Source: Bacteroides sp. (lineage in GTDB: Bacteria; Bacteroidota; Bacteroidia; Bacteroidales; Muribaculaceae). From it: 64,000 nt of DNA. Each line of letters opens with the position of its first letter. Within the stretch, counting starts at the first letter, position 1. Shown here piece after piece: positions 33,431 through 41,447 of this stretch. The stretch spans positions 1-64,000 of the forward strand of contig JAAVCK010000010.1 of the NCBI GenBank assembly GCA_014802325.1. Direction: 5' to 3'. The translations under genes and the position numbers were made by a program. The notes beneath the pieces are model-generated. The model worked only from the letters and a program-made list of their open reading frames with translations. It ran no database searches and was not told the DNA's origin.

Positions 33431-33470
33431 AGAATCCTGAAAATCGTTGATTTTCAGGATTCTTTCTTTT
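33431..33470 (+). terminator. tRNA terminator
   Basis: GAATCCTGAAAATC and GATTTTCAGGATTC form a perfect stem around GTT, followed by TTTCTTTTTC. Confidence 0.93.
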
Positions 33471-33864
33471 TCTCCACCACCGCAGAATCCGGCACAAGCC
33501 ACATTCAGGGTCAGCGGATATTTATGGTGGATGCCGATAGAAAAATATGTGTCATCGGATTTTCGGGTTGAGGAGCTAAGATACCGCATAGCCTGTAGGG
33601 GTGCTTCGCAGGAGCACCCAGGCTGAGCAAATTGGTAATTTTATCGCCGTAGTCGCGCACCATCTACCTCCGGATATATCTACTGACCCCATACTCACTC
33701 ACATCTATGGGCGAATCAGCGATACCGCCGGTGATGCAGATGGGCTATTGGGGTGAATCAGTGGGAAGCTACAACGGATGACCGCAGCCTGACTTACAGG
33801 CCGATAATGTGGCCGATATTTCAGATTGTGGGTGGTTAACGCTGAATAATCCAAAAATTTTTCG
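33471..33864. repeat. Gene-free spacer with REP-like hairpin
   Basis: No gene supported. GTAGGGGTGCT and GGAGCACCC form a hairpin near 33596-33620. A stretch near 33640-33667 (TCGCCGTAGTCGCGCACC) is the inverted counterpart of sequence near 18850. The rest shows no ORF with family features. Confidence 0.5.
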
Positions 33865-33872
33865 TAACTTTG
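33865..33872 (+). promoter_or_regulatory. -7 box of the GT5-like gene
   Basis: TAACTTTG 24 bp before the chosen ATG. The TTG used as start by the track ORF is part of this box. Confidence 0.55.
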
Positions 33873-33896
33873 CGCTCTAAATTATACACTTACAAG

Positions 33897-34715
33897 ATGA
33901 CGAACAACAAAGTCCTTTATATTTCTCAGGAAATACATCCTTATCTTCCCGAATCAACTCTCTCACTGCTTGGACGCAATGTGCCGACGGGTCTTCAGGG
34001 CAAAGGATTTGAGGTGCGCACCTTCATGCCCAAATACGGTATGATCAACGAGCGCCGCAATCAGTTGCACGAAGTGATACGCCTGTCGGGCATCAATCTT
34101 GTAATCGACGATTCAGATCACCCCCTGATACTAAAGGTGGCTACCCTGCAGCCCTCGCGCATGCAGGTGTATTTCATCGACAACGACGATTATTTCCAGT
34201 CACGCGCCACAAAAGATCTTGAAATCAATCTTTCGCCCGAGGACAACGACGAGCGCATGATGTTTTTCATTCAGGGCGTGGTGGAGACCGCCAAAAAGCT
34301 CCGCTGGCAGCCGGCCATAATCCACTGCTCAGGCTGGATTTCGGCTCTCGCACCTCTGTATCTTCGCCGCAAATATGGCGATGACCCCGCATTTTCCGAC
34401 GTAAAAATCATATACTCGCTCTACGACGGAGGTTTTGACGGCACTCTCGACAAGCGATTTGTAGAGAAACTTGTCATGGCCGGCTTCACGGCCGACGATC
34501 TCGCTCTGCTCGGCGACGGTCCGGTAGATGCTGCCACCCTCAATAAAATTGCCATACAATATGCCGACGCCGTGATCGAATCTACTCCCGGCGTGCCGGC
34601 CGAACTGGTGGATTTTGCTGAAAATACAGGCAAGCCGTTTCTCCGCTTTCCCGGCGAAGAAGAGCGCATTGAATCTTACAATAAATTTTACCGCTCGCTC
34701 ATAGGCGAGGAATAA
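33897..34715 (+). CDS. Glycogen/starch synthase N-terminal domain protein (GT5-like)
   Basis: 272 aa from the ATG at 33897. The opening KVLYISQEIHPYLPESTLSLLGRNVP resembles the GT5 ADP-glucose-binding N-terminus (normally K-x-G-G-L), and IIHCSGWISALAPLYLRRKYG resembles the HxHDW region. The KTGGL lysine motif is missing and the second Rossmann domain is absent, since full GT5 enzymes are about 470-540 aa. Short proteins of this kind are typical in Bacteroidales next to DUF4270, as here. True synthase activity is doubtful. Confidence 0.8.
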   Translation: MTNNKVLYISQEIHPYLPESTLSLLGRNVPTGLQGKGFEVRTFMPKYGMINERRNQLHEVIRLSGINLVIDDSDHPLILKVATLQPSRMQVYFIDNDDYFQSRATKDLEINLSPEDNDERMMFFIQGVVETAKKLRWQPAIIHCSGWISALAPLYLRRKYGDDPAFSDVKIIYSLYDGGFDGTLDKRFVEKLVMAGFTADDLALLGDGPVDAATLNKIAIQYADAVIESTPGVPAELVDFAENTGKPFLRFPGEEERIESYNKFYRSLIGEE

Positions 34716-34742
34716 TTCCCACTCACCCCTCCTCCAGCCAAC

Positions 34743-36191
34743 ATGCATATACTCAACCATCCGTTGCGATTCGCAGCCGCTTTAGCTCTTACGGCAGCCG
34801 TAGTGACTATGTTAAGCGCCTGCGACGACTCCACATCCATGGCCGGCGGCTCGCTCGTGCAGGACAATGTGGATGTGATAATGGACTCCACATACACCGT
34901 CACCGGACATTCGAGCCCATACACCGAAGTTCCCTCCCGCACCACCATGCAACTCCTTGGTAGCCTTAAGGCCAAAGGCTTCGGCGAAATAAGCTCTGAT
35001 GTGGTGACTCAATACATGCCCTCGGCAAGCGTCGACACACAATACGTGACCGCCGACGACATCGACTCCGTGAAAATGATCATGGCTATCTACGCCGACG
35101 GCTTCACCGGCGACTCGGCCATGCCCATAGGCATCACCGTGTATCCGCTTACCCGCCAGCTCCCCTCGCCCATCTACTCATCGTTTGACCCCACGGGTTA
35201 TTACGATGCGTCAAATCCCTGGGGCTCCACCACTTTCTCCACTCTCATAAAGGGAGCGGAATACACCGGAGCTGACTCCAACGGTAAGATTTTCAAGAAT
35301 ATCGCCGTAGATCTCCCCGTGCAGCTTGGCCGCGATCTCTATAATCAGTACAAGGAAAGCCCCGAGACTTTCAGCACCCCTCAGAGCTTCGCCCAATGGT
35401 TTCCGGGACTTTACATCACGTCGACTTTCGGCTCGGGCCGCGTCACCCGCATTGACAACAATGTCATCACCGTATATTACCACCGCACTCTTCCCCCCGA
35501 AGTCACCGGGCAGGAGACCGACACCGTGGTAGGCGCCACCGCAAGCTACATGGGTGTGACTCCCGAGATTATAACCAACAACAATATCCGCCTCAGCCTC
35601 TCGGACGACATCACCCGACGCGTGGCCGACGGTGAGCAACTCGTAGTGGCTCCCCTGGGCTATGACGTGGAATTTACTTTCCCCGGACGCAAGATTGTAG
35701 ACGACTACAACGCTCAGGCAGGTCCTCTCGCCGTGATCAACTCGCTCTCATTCTCGCTCCCCGCCGAGCAGATAAGCAATGACTACGGTATCACACCTCC
35801 GCCCTATCTGCTTATGGTAAAGAAGTCGGAGCGCGATAATTTCTTCCTCAAAAATCAGGTCAACGACAATGTGACGTCATTCTACGCCACCTACAACTCC
35901 TCGACGCGCTCATATGAATTTTCATCGATGCGTGAGTATGTGCTCGACCTCCTCAGCAAAGATGAGGTGACCGATGAAGACTGTGAATTTGTGCTCACAC
36001 CCGTCTTGGTGGCGTTCTACGAAAACTCTTCATCGTCAAGCTACTACAGCTATTATTACTACACCAGCCCTTCAACTACACAGATTGTGGCTCAGATCTC
36101 ACCCTACGTCACAGAGCCTGTCATGGCGCGCCTGAACTTCGAGAAAGCAAAAATTAAATTCACATTTAGCCGTCAATCCATAAAAAATTAG
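34743..36191 (+). CDS. DUF4270 lipoprotein
   Basis: 482 aa. The signal ends in the lipobox MLSAC, so it is a lipid-anchored envelope protein. The early conserved block VDVIMDSTYTVTGHS and the beta-rich body match the Bacteroidota DUF4270 family, of unknown function. A Ser/Tyr-rich loop (SSSSSYYSYYYYTSPS) lies near the C-terminus. It begins 27 bp after the GT5-like gene, a frequent pairing in this order, and is followed by a tRNA. Confidence 0.85.
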   Translation: MHILNHPLRFAAALALTAAVVTMLSACDDSTSMAGGSLVQDNVDVIMDSTYTVTGHSSPYTEVPSRTTMQLLGSLKAKGFGEISSDVVTQYMPSASVDTQYVTADDIDSVKMIMAIYADGFTGDSAMPIGITVYPLTRQLPSPIYSSFDPTGYYDASNPWGSTTFSTLIKGAEYTGADSNGKIFKNIAVDLPVQLGRDLYNQYKESPETFSTPQSFAQWFPGLYITSTFGSGRVTRIDNNVITVYYHRTLPPEVTGQETDTVVGATASYMGVTPEIITNNNIRLSLSDDITRRVADGEQLVVAPLGYDVEFTFPGRKIVDDYNAQAGPLAVINSLSFSLPAEQISNDYGITPPPYLLMVKKSERDNFFLKNQVNDNVTSFYATYNSSTRSYEFSSMREYVLDLLSKDEVTDEDCEFVLTPVLVAFYENSSSSSYYSYYYYTSPSTTQIVAQISPYVTEPVMARLNFEKAKIKFTFSRQSIKN

Positions 36192-36199
36192 TATATTTG
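36192..36199 (+). promoter_or_regulatory. -7 box of tRNA-Thr(CGT)
   Basis: TATATTTG 44 bp before the tRNA, overlapping the end of DUF4270. No -33 at standard spacing. Confidence 0.5.
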
Positions 36200-36243
36200 C
36201 ACCGCCGTTGTGAAGTTAAGCCTTGACTACGGCTGCAAACCAA

Positions 36244-36316
36244 GCCGCAATAGCTCAGTCGGTAGAGCATTTCATTCGTAACGAAAAGGTCGTGGGTTCG
36301 AGTCCCACTCGCGGCT
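36244..36316 (+). tRNA. tRNA-Thr (CGT)
   Basis: Acceptor GCCGCAA/TCGCGGC with an A6-C67 mismatch, D-arm GCTC/GAGC, anticodon stem TTTCA/CGAAA with an A31-C39 mismatch around TTCGTAA, T-arm GTGGG/CCCAC with TTCGAGT. No genomic CCA in frame. Still scored as a functional tRNA because all invariant positions are kept. Confidence 0.9.
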
Positions 36317-36320
36317 CCGC

Positions 36321-36365
36321 AACAAGCCCCTCAACTTTCATCAGTCGAGGGGCTTGTTATATTTT
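36321..36365 (+). terminator. tRNA-Thr(CGT) terminator
   Basis: AACAAGCCCCTC and GAGGGGCTTGTT form a 12-bp stem, followed by ATATTTTC. Confidence 0.88.
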
Positions 36366-36372
36366 CGGGCGA

Positions 36373-36516
36373 TCAGCCCCCCATGGCACGTGAATAGACT
36401 TGCAGGCCACCCGCTTTCGGCTTATCTTGTGAGTCACTGCTGTTCGATCCGGAATTACAAGCTACCATCATCAAGGAGAGGATAGAAATTCCTAAAATAT
36501 GGACATAAGTTTTCAT
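36373..36516 (-). CDS. 47-aa lipoprotein (not in the ORF track)
   Basis: Read from the ATG at 36516 to the TGA at 36373. The protein starts MKTYVHILGISILSLMMVAC and continues NSGSNSSDSQDKPKAGG, ending YSRAMGG. A basic/hydrophobic signal ending in VAC is a good lipobox, and the mature 28 residues are hydrophilic and probably disordered. That a signal peptide, lipobox and Ser-rich linker occur in frame argues against chance. No promoter box was found close upstream. Family unknown. Confidence 0.55.
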   Translation of the reverse strand: MKTYVHILGISILSLMMVACNSGSNSSDSQDKPKAGGLQVYSRAMGG

Positions 36517-36762
36517 TTAGAGATTATTATCGTTAACAGTCAAACATCTATAACTATCCTGTTATCTACGGCATTACATTCAGCTATCAGTGTTTTACTG
36601 CATGACATCATAACAAAGCTCCATATTTTAATGATCAGAAACTGCAATCACTCGATGAACTATCTTCCCAAAAGCGTATGAATTAATGATTCAAGCCCTA
36701 TGAGCCTGACAATCTCACTGGACAGACAACATCGACTCAGGGCGACAGCGGCCGCCCTGAGG
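36517..36762. other. Spacer without supported genes
   Basis: AT-rich on the left. On the right CTCAGGGCG pairs with CGCCCTGAG (about 36735-36760) just after the stop of the NSS gene, a possible weak terminator without a U-tract. Nothing else recognised. Confidence 0.4.
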
Positions 36763-38118
36763 TCATATCAGTCCGATACTGTTGAGGAATATCAGAGTTA
36801 TGGCTACCGGACACACCCAGCGGAGCACAAACATCAGCAGTCCATACCATGCGAAAGGATAAGCACCTCCGTCGGTCATCTGGTCTTTGGTAAATTTCTT
36901 TGGCACTACCCAACCTACATATAGCGATATAGCAAGTCCGGCAAGGGGCAGGCAGATATTGGAGGTGACGAAATCAAGCGCGTCGAAGAGCGACAGACCG
37001 AATATCTCTATCCCGCCAAGAGGGCCGAAACTGAGCGCACATATGGTGGCTCCGGCCATCACTATAGCCGTGGATACGAGTGTGGCTTTGCGGCGCGACA
37101 TCTTAAGGTCTTCCGAGAAATATGATATGGAAATCTCGCTGAGCGACACTGTGGACGTGAGCGACGCCACTATGAGCAACAGAAAGAAGATCGACGACCA
37201 TATCATGCCACCGGGCATGCGGCCGAACACCACGGGAAGCACCTGAAATACGAGCGCAGGACCCTGCTCGGGCGAAAAACCGTAGGTAAACACGGCCGGA
37301 AATATTATCACTCCGGCCAGTATGGCAACCATAGTGTCGAGCAGAGCTGTCGACATGGCAGTGCGGCCCAGACGGCTGTCTTTGTTGAAATACGACGCAT
37401 AGACCGTCATACACCCCATACCTATCGAGAGCGAGAAAAAGGCCTGACCCATAGCGCCGAGAAGCACTTCTGACGTAATCTTGGAGAAGTCAGGCCGAAA
37501 CAGAAATGTCAAGCCGGCCTTGAGCCCGTCGAGCGAGAGCGAGTTGACACACAGCACGAGCAACAGCACAAATAGCAGTGGCATGAGCAGATTAGATGCA
37601 CGCTCTATACCCTTGGTGACTCCTCCGAGCAATACGGCTGCGTTAGCCGTCAGAAACACCAGCGTCAGCACCACATTGCGCCACCCCGAAGTCATTTCCG
37701 CGAAGTGCTCGCCTATATCGGCTGTATCCATGCCGGCTATCACTCCGGTCACCGAGTCGTAGCAGTAGCCCAGGGTCCATCCGGCCACCACCGAGTAAAA
37801 CCACAGTATCATCACCGAAGCTATTATCACCATATACCCTGTGCCCACCCAGTAGCGTCCGGAGGGCGAGGAATGGCGGAATGCGCCGAGAATATTGCTG
37901 CGTGTACCTCTGCCGAGCATAAACTCCGCACATAACAGAGGCACCCCTAATACCAGCACAAACACTATGTAGCAAGCTATAAACGCTCCGCCACCGTGCA
38001 CGCCTGTCTCGTAAGGAAAGCGCCATATATTACCGAGTCCTACCGCCGAGCCTACCGTGGCCGCTACGGCTCCTATCTTTGTGGCGAAAACCGCCCGCTG
38101 CGTGTTGTCTTTGCTCAT
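36763..38118 (-). CDS. Sodium-dependent (NSS/SNF family) transporter
   Basis: 451 aa, about 11-12 TM segments. The N-terminal NSS signature TVGSAVGLGNIWRFPYETGVHGGGAF carries the unwound TM1 region that binds Na+ and substrate, and GQAFFSLSIGMGCM marks TM6. LeuT-fold importer of an amino acid or related amine; the substrate is not readable. Single gene with its own promoter. Confidence 0.93.
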   Translation of the reverse strand: MSKDNTQRAVFATKIGAVAATVGSAVGLGNIWRFPYETGVHGGGAFIACYIVFVLVLGVPLLCAEFMLGRGTRSNILGAFRHSSPSGRYWVGTGYMVIIASVMILWFYSVVAGWTLGYCYDSVTGVIAGMDTADIGEHFAEMTSGWRNVVLTLVFLTANAAVLLGGVTKGIERASNLLMPLLFVLLLVLCVNSLSLDGLKAGLTFLFRPDFSKITSEVLLGAMGQAFFSLSIGMGCMTVYASYFNKDSRLGRTAMSTALLDTMVAILAGVIIFPAVFTYGFSPEQGPALVFQVLPVVFGRMPGGMIWSSIFFLLLIVASLTSTVSLSEISISYFSEDLKMSRRKATLVSTAIVMAGATICALSFGPLGGIEIFGLSLFDALDFVTSNICLPLAGLAISLYVGWVVPKKFTKDQMTDGGAYPFAWYGLLMFVLRWVCPVAITLIFLNSIGLI

Positions 38119-38168
38119 TTTATATCAATTAGCTATGTGTGATTTAAATCTATCGCATAAATCCACTG

Positions 38169-38199
38169 CAAAAGTAACGAATTTTAATCATTTTACAAA
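38169..38199 (-). promoter_or_regulatory. NSS transporter promoter
   Basis: On the minus strand TTTG (38196-38199), 19 bp, then TACTTTTG (38169-38176). Full consensus. Confidence 0.75.
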
Positions 38200-38230
38200 A
38201 TATCGTTACACTTTCCTCTCCGTTGCTACA

Positions 38231-38279
38231 TAAAAAAGACCGCGGGTACTGTGCACGCAAGCGGCACATCCCCGCGGTC
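38231..38279 (-). terminator. frr terminator
   Basis: On the minus strand GACCGCGGG pairs with CCCGCGGTC, followed by TTTTTTATG. Confidence 0.88.
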
Positions 38280-38318
38280 GAAGACTCACGCCAGTCTTTC
38301 TTTATTATCTGACAGTCA

Positions 38319-38876
38319 TCACACAGTGAGAATCTCTTTTTCCTTAGCGGCAAAGAGTTCGTCGATCTGCTTGAGATACTTGTCGTGGAGTTTCTGAGCC
38401 TGACCTTCGGCATCTTTCTCGGCGTCCTCGCTCAGACCCTGCTTTACGGCTTTTTTCAGACCGTCGATAGCGTCGCGGCGGGCGTTGCGCACCGACACCT
38501 TGGCCTGTTCGGCCTCGGCCTTCGACTGCTTTACCAGAGCCTTGCGACGCTCCTCGGTGAGCGGCGGAATAGTGAGGCGGATCACTTCACCGTTGTTTTC
38601 AGGCGTGATACCAAGCTCCGAGTTGATAATGGCTTTTTCGATTTCCTTAAACATGGCCTTCTCCCAGGGAGTGATCACGATGGTACGGGCATCGGGCACC
38701 GACACGTTTGCCACCTGGGCTATGGGCATAGCGCTTCCGTAATATTCCACACGAATGCCGTCGAGGATTTTGGGATTGGCTTTACCGGCGCGGATGTGGG
38801 CGAGAGATTCGTCGAGATACTCCACGGCCATCTGCATTTTTTCCTGAGCAGGATCAAGATAGTCTTTAACGTCCAT
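38319..38876 (-). CDS. frr: Ribosome recycling factor
   Basis: 185 aa. With EF-G it splits post-termination ribosomes. Family blocks are [58 protein letters not shown] and a C-terminal helix. It lies 20 bp after pyrH, an order common in bacteria (pyrH-frr), and ends at a strong terminator. Confidence 0.96.
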   Translation of the reverse strand: MDVKDYLDPAQEKMQMAVEYLDESLAHIRAGKANPKILDGIRVEYYGSAMPIAQVANVSVPDARTIVITPWEKAMFKEIEKAIINSELGITPENNGEVIRLTIPPLTEERRKALVKQSKAEAEQAKVSVRNARRDAIDGLKKAVKQGLSEDAEKDAEGQAQKLHDKYLKQIDELFAAKEKEILTV

Positions 38877-38896
38877 GATATATAGGGTATTATTGA

Positions 38897-39607
38897 TTAA
38901 TATACGAGTGTACCGATCTTCTCACCGGCTATCACTTTGGCGAGATTTCCGGGAGTGTCCATGTCAAACACGATAATGGGCATACCGTTCTGCTTGCAAA
39001 GGGCGGTGGCTGTAAGGTCCATCACCTTAAGATTGCGGTTGTAGACCTCGTCGTAGGTGATTTCGTCAAACTTTGTTGCCGTGGGGTCTTTCTCAGGATC
39101 GGCTGTATATACGCCATCCACACGTGTGCCCTTGAGCATCACGTCGGCCTGCACCTCGATAGCGCGGAGAGCCGAGCCGGTGTCGGTGGTAAAGAACGGA
39201 CATCCGGTACCTCCGGCAAGTATAGCCACCTCGTTACGGTCAAGAGCCTCGATAGCGGTACGGTGGGAGTAGTGCTGACCGATTGGGAACATATTTATGG
39301 CCGTGAACACACGAGCCGGCTGGCCTATGGCTTCGAGAGCCGAGCTTAGGGCGAGAGAGTTGATCACAGTGGCGAGCATACCCATCTGGTCGCCTTTCAC
39401 ACGGTCAAAACCCTTGGAAGCGCCCGTGAGTCCGCGGAATATATTGCCGCCGCCTATCACAATGGCCACCTGAACACCCTGAGCCACGATTTCGGCTATC
39501 TGACGGGCATATTCGTTTAGGCGCTCGGTGTCGATGCCGTAGCCCTGATGGCCCATCAGCGATTCGCCCGAGAGCTTGAGAAGAACTCTGCTGTATTTAG
39601 TGCGCAT
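38897..39607 (-). CDS. pyrH: UMP kinase
   Basis: 236 aa. Amino-acid-kinase fold enzyme that phosphorylates UMP to UDP. Blocks are [64 protein letters not shown] and [14 protein letters not shown] minus-strand TATCTTTG box lies about 36 bp upstream. Cotranscribed with frr. Confidence 0.97.
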   Translation of the reverse strand: MRTKYSRVLLKLSGESLMGHQGYGIDTERLNEYARQIAEIVAQGVQVAIVIGGGNIFRGLTGASKGFDRVKGDQMGMLATVINSLALSSALEAIGQPARVFTAINMFPIGQHYSHRTAIEALDRNEVAILAGGTGCPFFTTDTGSALRAIEVQADVMLKGTRVDGVYTADPEKDPTATKFDEITYDEVYNRNLKVMDLTATALCKQNGMPIIVFDMDTPGNLAKVIAGEKIGTLVY

Positions 39608-39642
39608 ATATCGGTAGATTTGATTGATCTTTGTTAGGAAAA

Positions 39643-39650
39643 CAAAGATA
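39643..39650 (-). promoter_or_regulatory. -7 box of pyrH-frr
   Basis: TATCTTTG on the minus strand; no standard -33 seen. Confidence 0.5.
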
Positions 39651-39718
39651 GGGAATTATTCTGAATAATCCCCCAACGCGACACGGAAAAATTTCCCTAT
39701 TCCGTTAAGAATCTTAAT

Positions 39719-39756
39719 CAAGAAGCTGCATGAAAGAAAAATTCATCAGCTTCTGA
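39719..39756 (-). terminator. Hairpin at the end of the HEPN gene
   Basis: AGAAGCTG.ATGAA and TTCAT.CAGCTTCT are near-perfect complements. The stem starts within the HEPN stop codon. No strong U-tract after it. Confidence 0.45.
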
Positions 39757-40144
39757 TTATCGAAAGTAAAGTCGCAATAAAATTCTCCACAAGGGGGATT
39801 AGCGGCAACACATCTTCCGATTCCCAGTCAAATAAATCGTCGTAATCACCGGACTGACGCATCGTGAACAGACGTCTGTACAGACTGCCATCTTCCTTTG
39901 ATATCAATCCTGTAGAAATATACTTGCGACTAAAGATGGCAAACGCTCCATTATGCGTCTTGGCCTGATCGCCGTCTTTAATTATCAAAGCTAATATAAG
40001 ATAAAATGCTGAATAATACAGTCTGTTGGCCGTCAAGCTCCAATATCCTAAAGCAGCATTATCCTTAGCTTCCTTTAATGTCAGGAGCGATTTCTCAATC
40101 CGATATTCAATGACCGCATTTCTTTCTTCTATATTAAGTGTCAT
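39746..40144 (-). CDS. HEPN-domain protein (toxin partner of an MNT/HEPN pair)
   Basis: 132 aa, helical. Contains the HEPN pattern YWSLTANRLYYSAFYLI and, near the C-terminus, MRQSGDYDD, where R-x3-D-Y stands in place of the R-x4-6-H motif of RNase-active HEPN proteins; an HNGAF His also occurs. Only 7 bp separate it from the nucleotidyltransferase gene. In such pairs the HEPN protein is usually the toxin and MNT the antitoxin. AT-rich compared with pyrH and topA around it. Confidence 0.82.
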   Translation of the reverse strand: MTLNIEERNAVIEYRIEKSLLTLKEAKDNAALGYWSLTANRLYYSAFYLILALIIKDGDQAKTHNGAFAIFSRKYISTGLISKEDGSLYRRLFTMRQSGDYDDLFDWESEDVLPLIPLVENFIATLLSIIRS

Positions 40145-40151
40145 CTATATA

Positions 40152-40490
40152 TCAGCTTTGAAATATTATTATGGCATCATTCTCGACGTTTTTGTAAAAA
40201 GGTAGAAAACTACGCTTGAGCCAACCTGCTATTGAATAAAGGCGTGGATTAATAATTTCATCAAACATCAAGCCTACATCAGAAAACGGCCACGCATAAC
40301 GGTCATACATACTCCAGCCGAGTTTCTCCGGGCCAGGTATCATGACATGCAAATCCCAGTCAGAATCAGCATGGGCATCACCACGGGCTCGTGAACCGTA
40401 GAGCGCCAATCTGGATCCCTCAGGTAAAATCTCGGCAGCTTTCTCTTTCAAAGCTTGGATGAGTTTTTTGTATTTTACATCGTCAGACAT
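40152..40490 (-). CDS. MNT-type minimal nucleotidyltransferase (antitoxin)
   Basis: 112 aa. The Pol-beta-type motif LYGSRARGDAHADSDWDLHV (GSxxxG-x9-DxD) is intact near residue 31, and a third acidic residue is plausible at VGLMFDE. Related antitoxins inactivate the HEPN partner by nucleotide transfer. First of the pair in transcription order. It lies 31 bp downstream of the rlu gene's end, so read-through from that gene is possible. Confidence 0.87.
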   Translation of the reverse strand: MSDDVKYKKLIQALKEKAAEILPEGSRLALYGSRARGDAHADSDWDLHVMIPGPEKLGWSMYDRYAWPFSDVGLMFDEIINPRLYSIAGWLKRSFLPFYKNVENDAIIIFQS

Positions 40491-40521
40491 TATGATAATT
40501 TTCTTACTGTATAGCAGTATT

Positions 40522-41436
40522 TCACTTCATGGCTTTCTCGAAGGAGATGGGGACGGGAGTGGAAAATTCCATCAGCTTGCGGGCGACGGGATGAATGAAT
40601 TTCAGAGTCATGGCATGCAGACACATGCGATGGGCGGGTGATGGCTTGCCACCATAGCGGCGGTCGCCCGAGATAGGACAGCCGAGATCTTTCATGTGAA
40701 CACGTATCTGATTTTTACGACCGGTATCGAGCGAAAGCTCCACAAGCGAGTAGCCATGACCGGAGGCCAGTGTGCGATAGCGCGTTACGGCCAGTTTGCC
40801 TTCTTCGGGATTTTTGGTGGAATACACCTCGTAGCGTGAATTTTCAGCCAGATAGCTTCTGTAAGAACCTTCCTCGGGATCGGGACGACCGTCGACGAGC
40901 GCCACATACTTGCGTTCGCGTACCATATTTTTCCAGTTATACTGCATGGCCTCCTTAGCTTCCTCAGTCTTGGCAAACATCATGAGGCCGGAGGTATCGC
41001 GGTCGAGGCGATGCACTATAAAGAGCTTGTTGGCCGGATTCTGCCATTTCACCCAGTCGCGCAGCAGTTCGTAGGCCGTGCCGTCCTTGATCTTATCGGT
41101 ACCCATCGAGAGGAGTCCGTAGCCCTTGTTGACCACGATAATATCGTCGTCCTCATAGAGGATTTTCAGGCGACGGTTGTAAAACGAGCGAAACTCGCGT
41201 GTGAAATTGACTTTCACCACCGCGCCGGGATGCACCGGAGTGTCAAACTGCGTAGTCACTGCGCCATTGACCATCACTTGATTGTGGGCGAGTTTCTGCT
41301 TAACGGCAGTGCGTGACTGCTCCGGCATCGAGGCAATCAGGAAGTCGATAAGTCGACACTCTGTATCGGCGTGAAATGTCTTAATCACATCCGGACGGTA
41401 GGCCGGACCTCTGTCAGTATCGTTGCGGCGTGGCAT
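40522..41436 (-). CDS. RluA-family 23S rRNA/tRNA pseudouridine synthase
   Basis: 304 aa. An N-terminal S4-like RNA-binding segment (TAVKQKLAHNQVMVNGAV) is followed by the catalytic domain with VHRLDRDTSGLMMFAKTEEA (catalytic Asp) and later SLDTGRKNQIRVHM and CLHAMTLKFIHP. It isomerises uridines in RNA; the exact site is not readable. It lies 11 bp after the topA stop and is probably cotranscribed with it. Confidence 0.93.
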   Translation of the reverse strand: MPRRNDTDRGPAYRPDVIKTFHADTECRLIDFLIASMPEQSRTAVKQKLAHNQVMVNGAVTTQFDTPVHPGAVVKVNFTREFRSFYNRRLKILYEDDDIIVVNKGYGLLSMGTDKIKDGTAYELLRDWVKWQNPANKLFIVHRLDRDTSGLMMFAKTEEAKEAMQYNWKNMVRERKYVALVDGRPDPEEGSYRSYLAENSRYEVYSTKNPEEGKLAVTRYRTLASGHGYSLVELSLDTGRKNQIRVHMKDLGCPISGDRRYGGKPSPAHRMCLHAMTLKFIHPVARKLMEFSTPVPISFEKAMK

Positions 41437-41447
41437 AGGGATCAGTA

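Noticed and set aside
33365-33589. 74-aa minus-strand ORF after tRNA-CAT
   Set aside because: Reads back through the terminator and tRNA (ending in the common tRNA-derived peptide VPLGLEPRTHRL).
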